Part shown: positions 5,241 through 7,279 of the stretch, piece after piece
How the letters are laid out: each line of letters starts with the position of its first letter
How positions within the stretch are numbered: the stretch's first letter is position 1
Assembly: GCA_021802225.1 (NCBI GenBank)
Contig: JAKAAS010000076.1
Coordinates: 1 to 7,279, forward strand
DNA from: Bacillota bacterium
GTDB taxonomy: Bacteria; Bacillota_E; Sulfobacillia; Sulfobacillales; Sulfobacillaceae
Length of the DNA stretch: 7,279 nucleotides
Direction of reading: 5' to 3'
Translations under genes and position numbers: made by a program
Notes under the pieces: model-generated
What the model saw: only the letters and a program-made list of their open reading frames with translations
The model's database searches: none
Told to the model about the DNA's origin: nothing

Positions 5241-5850
5241 TTGAACAGCCAGCAAACTCGCAGCGTGGCTTATGTGCCACGAGAGACTGACGGAAACCCG
5301 CTGTCCGGCACTGTGCCCGAACATTTTAATAGACGTTGGACATCTCGTCCGGCCAACGCGCCAAGGGCCCCTGTATCGGGGACGGCACTCCCTACCGGGA
5401 AGAGCCGACTTGCCTCGACTGGGTCACGACGGGCGACACCGCCGTGGTGACCAAACTCGACCGATTTGCCCGCAGCACCCAAGATGCCCTCAATACGACG
5501 GCCACATTGGCCAAACGGGGGGAGCCCTCATTTGAATATGGGCGGGGATGTGGTGGATACGTCAACTGCGATTGGCAAGCTCCTGATCACGGTATTGGCC
5601 GGAATTGCCGAATTTGAGCCGCACCAAGGAGCGCCAGAGCGAAGGCATTGCCGCGGTTAAAGCGCGGGGCGCGTCTACAAGAGGCGCCGCCGGACCTACA
5701 CTGCGCATCACAAACGCCTGGTCCATGCGCTGGCACTGTTGTCCGCCCGGAACACGTTATCTCACGGACAACGATATTTGGGCGATGACCCGCGTGAGTC
5801 GCACCACCCTTTATCGCATGGGGCGCGACAGATCAGTTCCGGGACGTCGC
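5241..5850 (+). pseudogene. Serine recombinase (resolvase/invertase family), degraded by frameshifts
   Basis: Pieces of one serine site-specific recombinase follow each other in order but in alternating frames. RSVAYV.R.TDGN (from about 5262) corresponds to the usual Y.RVSTD.Q start, with the catalytic serine region altered. CLDWVTTGDTAVVTKLDRFARS and onward (about 5409-5520) is the core. GGDVVDTSTAIGKLLITVLA and AEFE (about 5538-5618) lie in a second frame, RTKERQSEGIAAVKARG (about 5620-5670) in a third. A basic stretch starting VYKRRRRTY (from 5673) shifts again, and NDIWAMTRVSRTTLYRM (about 5770-5820) is the C-terminal helix-turn-helix. At least four frame changes and the loss of the catalytic serine make it inactive. 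It follows the methyltransferase by only a few bases and marks an old mobile element or inversion system. Confidence 0.88.
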
Positions 5851-5951
5851 GCAAGCGTCGACTTACGGAACTAACGACCTCGAGTGCAGATGATCAGCGA
5901 GTGAAGTACATGGGTCCTAGCATGGTTACTGTCGTGAGTTCCAGGATCCAA

Positions 5952-5975
5952 TAGCCCCTAGACTAAAGAGGGCTA
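5952..5975 (-). terminator. Possible weak terminator hairpin after the Rid-family gene
   Basis: TAGCCC (5952-5957) and GGGCTA (5970-5975) form a 6-bp stem beginning five bases past the minus-strand stop. There is no proper T-run after it on that strand, so termination would be inefficient or rho-assisted. It is also a boundary between the pseudogene and the Rid gene. Confidence 0.3.
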
Positions 5976-5980
5976 CAACC

Positions 5981-6370
5981 CTACTCGTTGATAATTGCTA
6001 CTGCTTCAATCTCAACAAGAAGTTCCGGTTCGATGAGCGATTTCACTTCGACCATGGTCGCCACAGGACGGATGTCCCTAAAAAATTCCCCATGTGCCTT
6101 TCCGATTTCTTTCCATTTTGAGATGTCCGTCACGAACATTCTTGTCCGTGCAACATCGGCTAGTGTTGCGCCAACCTGTTCGAGAGATTCCTTGATAATC
6201 TGCAAAACACACACAGTTTGAGCATAAGCATCACCAATCCCGACAGCCTTGCCATCCCTCACGGCCGTAGTGCCTGCGACTTCAACACGGTTTCCCACTC
6301 GAATTGCTCGACTGTAACCTACAACGGATTCCCATGACGAGCTTGTTGTTACTCTGATTTTCTCTGCCAC
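5981..6370 (-). CDS. Rid-family (YjgF/YER057c/UK114) protein, 129 aa, lacking the RidA arginine
   Basis: The whole chain is one Rid domain, a trimeric fold whose best-known member hydrolyses reactive enamine/imine intermediates of amino acid metabolism. Markers are GYSRAIRVGNRVEVAGTTA (18-36), ARTRMFVTDISKW (74-86) and the end VEVKSLIEPELLVEIEAVAI (107-126). In classical RidA an arginine precedes the 'S.VEV' strand; the matching segment here is RPVATMVEV (101-109) with alanine at that position, so RidA-type deaminase activity is unlikely and it belongs with other Rid subgroups. The glutamate in VEIEA (120) is kept. I chose the GTG at 6370, with GAGAG upstream. A GTG at 6403 is excluded because it falls at the predicted transcription start. 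The gene follows, on the same strand, an amino acid permease, which fits a role in amine or amino acid use. Confidence 0.9.
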   Translation of the reverse strand: MAEKIRVTTSSSWESVVGYSRAIRVGNRVEVAGTTAVRDGKAVGIGDAYAQTVCVLQIIKESLEQVGATLADVARTRMFVTDISKWKEIGKAHGEFFRDIRPVATMVEVKSLIEPELLVEIEAVAIINE

Positions 6371-6408
6371 AAAATCACTCTCTCTGTTTTCTAGATAAAA
6401 CACCGACG

Positions 6409-6417
6409 ATTATAGCA
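6409..6417 (-). promoter_or_regulatory. Extended -10 promoter (TGCTATAAT) of the Rid-family gene
   Basis: On the minus strand a perfect TATAAT (6414-6409) is preceded by TGC, giving an extended -10. No good -35 is seen at 16-18 bp, as is common for extended -10 promoters. Transcription would start near 6402, leaving a leader of about 32 nt before the GTG at 6370. The Rid gene can therefore be expressed independently of the permease. Confidence 0.7.
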
Positions 6418-6451
6418 TAAATCCATTCCACTACAGATACCCCATCCCCGG

Positions 6452-6619
6452 CTATTGCAGACAGATAGGACAACCTGATGGCCCCCATTGCCAACAGGAG
6501 TGTTCATCGCACCTCGGGCGGTCTCCAGACAAGGAGGCGACACGCTCGGCCTCCGTACCGTGCACCAGGAGGACGCCCACTACTGCGGGGTCAACGGCGG
6601 TTTCCAGATTAATCGCCAT
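6452..6619 (-). CDS. Possible small cysteine-bearing protein, 55 aa, overlapping the permease stop
   Basis: An ATG at 6619 lies inside the last codons of the permease gene in another frame, so the genes overlap by 11 bases and could be translationally coupled. The binding site is poor: AAGGG directly abuts the ATG. An alternative ATG at 6637 has GAGG three bases upstream. The protein ends with four cysteines (C37, C42, C50, C53; the last two as CPIC), which could bind a metal. The first half, ETAVDPAVVGVLLVHGTEAERVASL, is a plausible folded segment. I do not recognise a family. It may equally be a chance frame in the permease 3' region, so confidence is low. Confidence 0.3.
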   Translation of the reverse strand: MAINLETAVDPAVVGVLLVHGTEAERVASLSGDRPRCDEHSCWQWGPSGCPICLQ

Positions 6620-7279
6620 CCCTTGGCCGCTGTTCATTCACCTCATCCGGGGCGCGGGGTCGAGAGAGAGCCCAGCCCAGGGCGGCCAGTCCTAGTGGGT
6701 AGAGCAACACCCACCCACTGAATGGCATCAGCGCAAGGCAGATCACCAAGGCCACTCCGGGCAATAACCGCATCCTAGTCCCGTGACTCGGTAACAGCTT
6801 CAGAGCGGCCGCCATGGCAAGGCTATACAGCACAAGAAACACCGTGCTGGGTCCCAAAATAAGGGTCTGCAGATTAACATGGAAGACCACGTCAATGGTG
6901 AGCACCAGAGCGAAGTCGATAGCCAAGGCATGGAGGGCCATCGTCGGTGTTTGGTAGCCCGGGTTCATGCGTGCGAGCCAGGATGGGAAGACCCCGGCCC
7001 GCGCCTGGCTATAAACCATCCGAGAAAAGCCGGCAATATTCCCGTGAATGGCAACTGCGGTAATGAGCAGGGCCACGACGCCGGTGACTTGAGCCCCGAC
7101 GCGTCCGAACCCGATTTGCACAAGTTGGGAGAAGGGCGTCAGGGTATGTCCCACCCCGTAGGCATGTGTACCCACGGTCACTACCACCAGGCCCAGGTAG
7201 AGCACCCCCACCAACGTTGGCGCAATAATAAATGTCCTCCGCAAGTCCCGTGCCGGATGGCGAAACTCTTCCGCAAGAT
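6609..7279 (-). CDS. APC-superfamily amino acid permease, C-terminal part (5' end outside window)
   Basis: This is the C-terminal part of an amino acid-polyamine-organocation transporter in the cytoplasmic membrane. The open frame continues through the right edge; the edge reads LAEEFRHPARDLRRTF, the conserved EE...P.R...R loop before a late membrane helix. A TTG at 7244 is internal and not the start. At least six hydrophobic segments follow, beginning IIAPTLVGVLYLGLVVV, VTGVVALLITAVAIHGNIAGF, ALAIDFALVLTIDVVF, GPSTVFLVLYSLAMAAAL, LLPGVALVICLALM and WVLLYPLGLAALGW. The sequence NIAGFSRMVYSQARAGVFPSWLARMNP with nearby TPTMAL is the family's characteristic helix-loop region. The chain ends in a short charged cytoplasmic tail. 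Substrate cannot be told from this part. The downstream Rid gene fits amino acid or amine uptake. Confidence 0.92.
   Translation of the reverse strand, partial: LAEEFRHPARDLRRTFIIAPTLVGVLYLGLVVVTVGTHAYGVGHTLTPFSQLVQIGFGRVGAQVTGVVALLITAVAIHGNIAGFSRMVYSQARAGVFPSWLARMNPGYQTPTMALHALAIDFALVLTIDVVFHVNLQTLILGPSTVFLVLYSLAMAAALKLLPSHGTRMRLLPGVALVICLALMPFSGWVLLYPLGLAALGWALSRPRAPDEVNEQRPRDGD

Noticed and set aside
6371..6403. Longer Rid protein starting at a GTG at 6403
   Set aside because: That codon coincides with the predicted transcription start of a strong extended -10 promoter, leaving no leader.

Overview
The window suggests a moderately GC-rich Gram-positive bacterium of the Bacillota. Ribosome binding sites are strong and purine-rich (AGGAGG, AAGGAG), GTG and TTG starts occur, and the IS256-type transposase and DUF2249 protein look like those of Firmicutes. 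My impression, not proven here, is an acidophile or thermophile of the Sulfobacillus or Alicyclobacillus type. The region is accessory in character: short genes, wide gaps, an insertion-sequence end and a wrecked recombinase.

Layout. 1-526 is the right end of an IS256-family element. It abuts 540-2160, a compact minus-strand unit and the most interesting part of the window. An orphan OmpR/PhoB-type winged-helix regulator (2160-1831) lies upstream of a three-gene operon. The operon encodes a small two-helix protein (1635-1348) and two paralogous cysteine-containing alpha/beta proteins of unknown function (1388-969 and 941-540). Between regulator and operon are four near-identical heptamers, TGTCGGG on the minus strand, at an exact 11-bp period, plus a degenerate fifth copy in phase. 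They end 9 bp before a -10-like TATGCT. This is the promoter layout expected for activation by a PhoB- or SARP-like winged-helix protein, so regulator and operon probably form one self-contained, apparently undescribed module.

2185-2822 has no convincing gene but holds two strong hairpins, one with a minus-strand T-tract typical of a terminator. 2823-3811 on the plus strand carries an unrecognised 112-aa ORF, a DUF2249 protein and a small SH3-like protein. 3812-4270 is a gap. 4271-5233 encodes a SAM-dependent methyltransferase with an extra cupin-like N-terminal part. 5241-5850 is a serine recombinase pseudogene broken by several frameshifts.

The right side is on the minus strand. A Rid-family protein (6370-5981) has its own extended -10 promoter and lacks the arginine of classical RidA. 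Upstream of it are a possible 55-aa cysteine-bearing ORF and the C-terminal two-fifths or so of an APC-type amino acid permease running off the right edge. A permease beside a Rid protein fits amino acid or amine uptake and metabolism, but the Rid substrate cannot be named.
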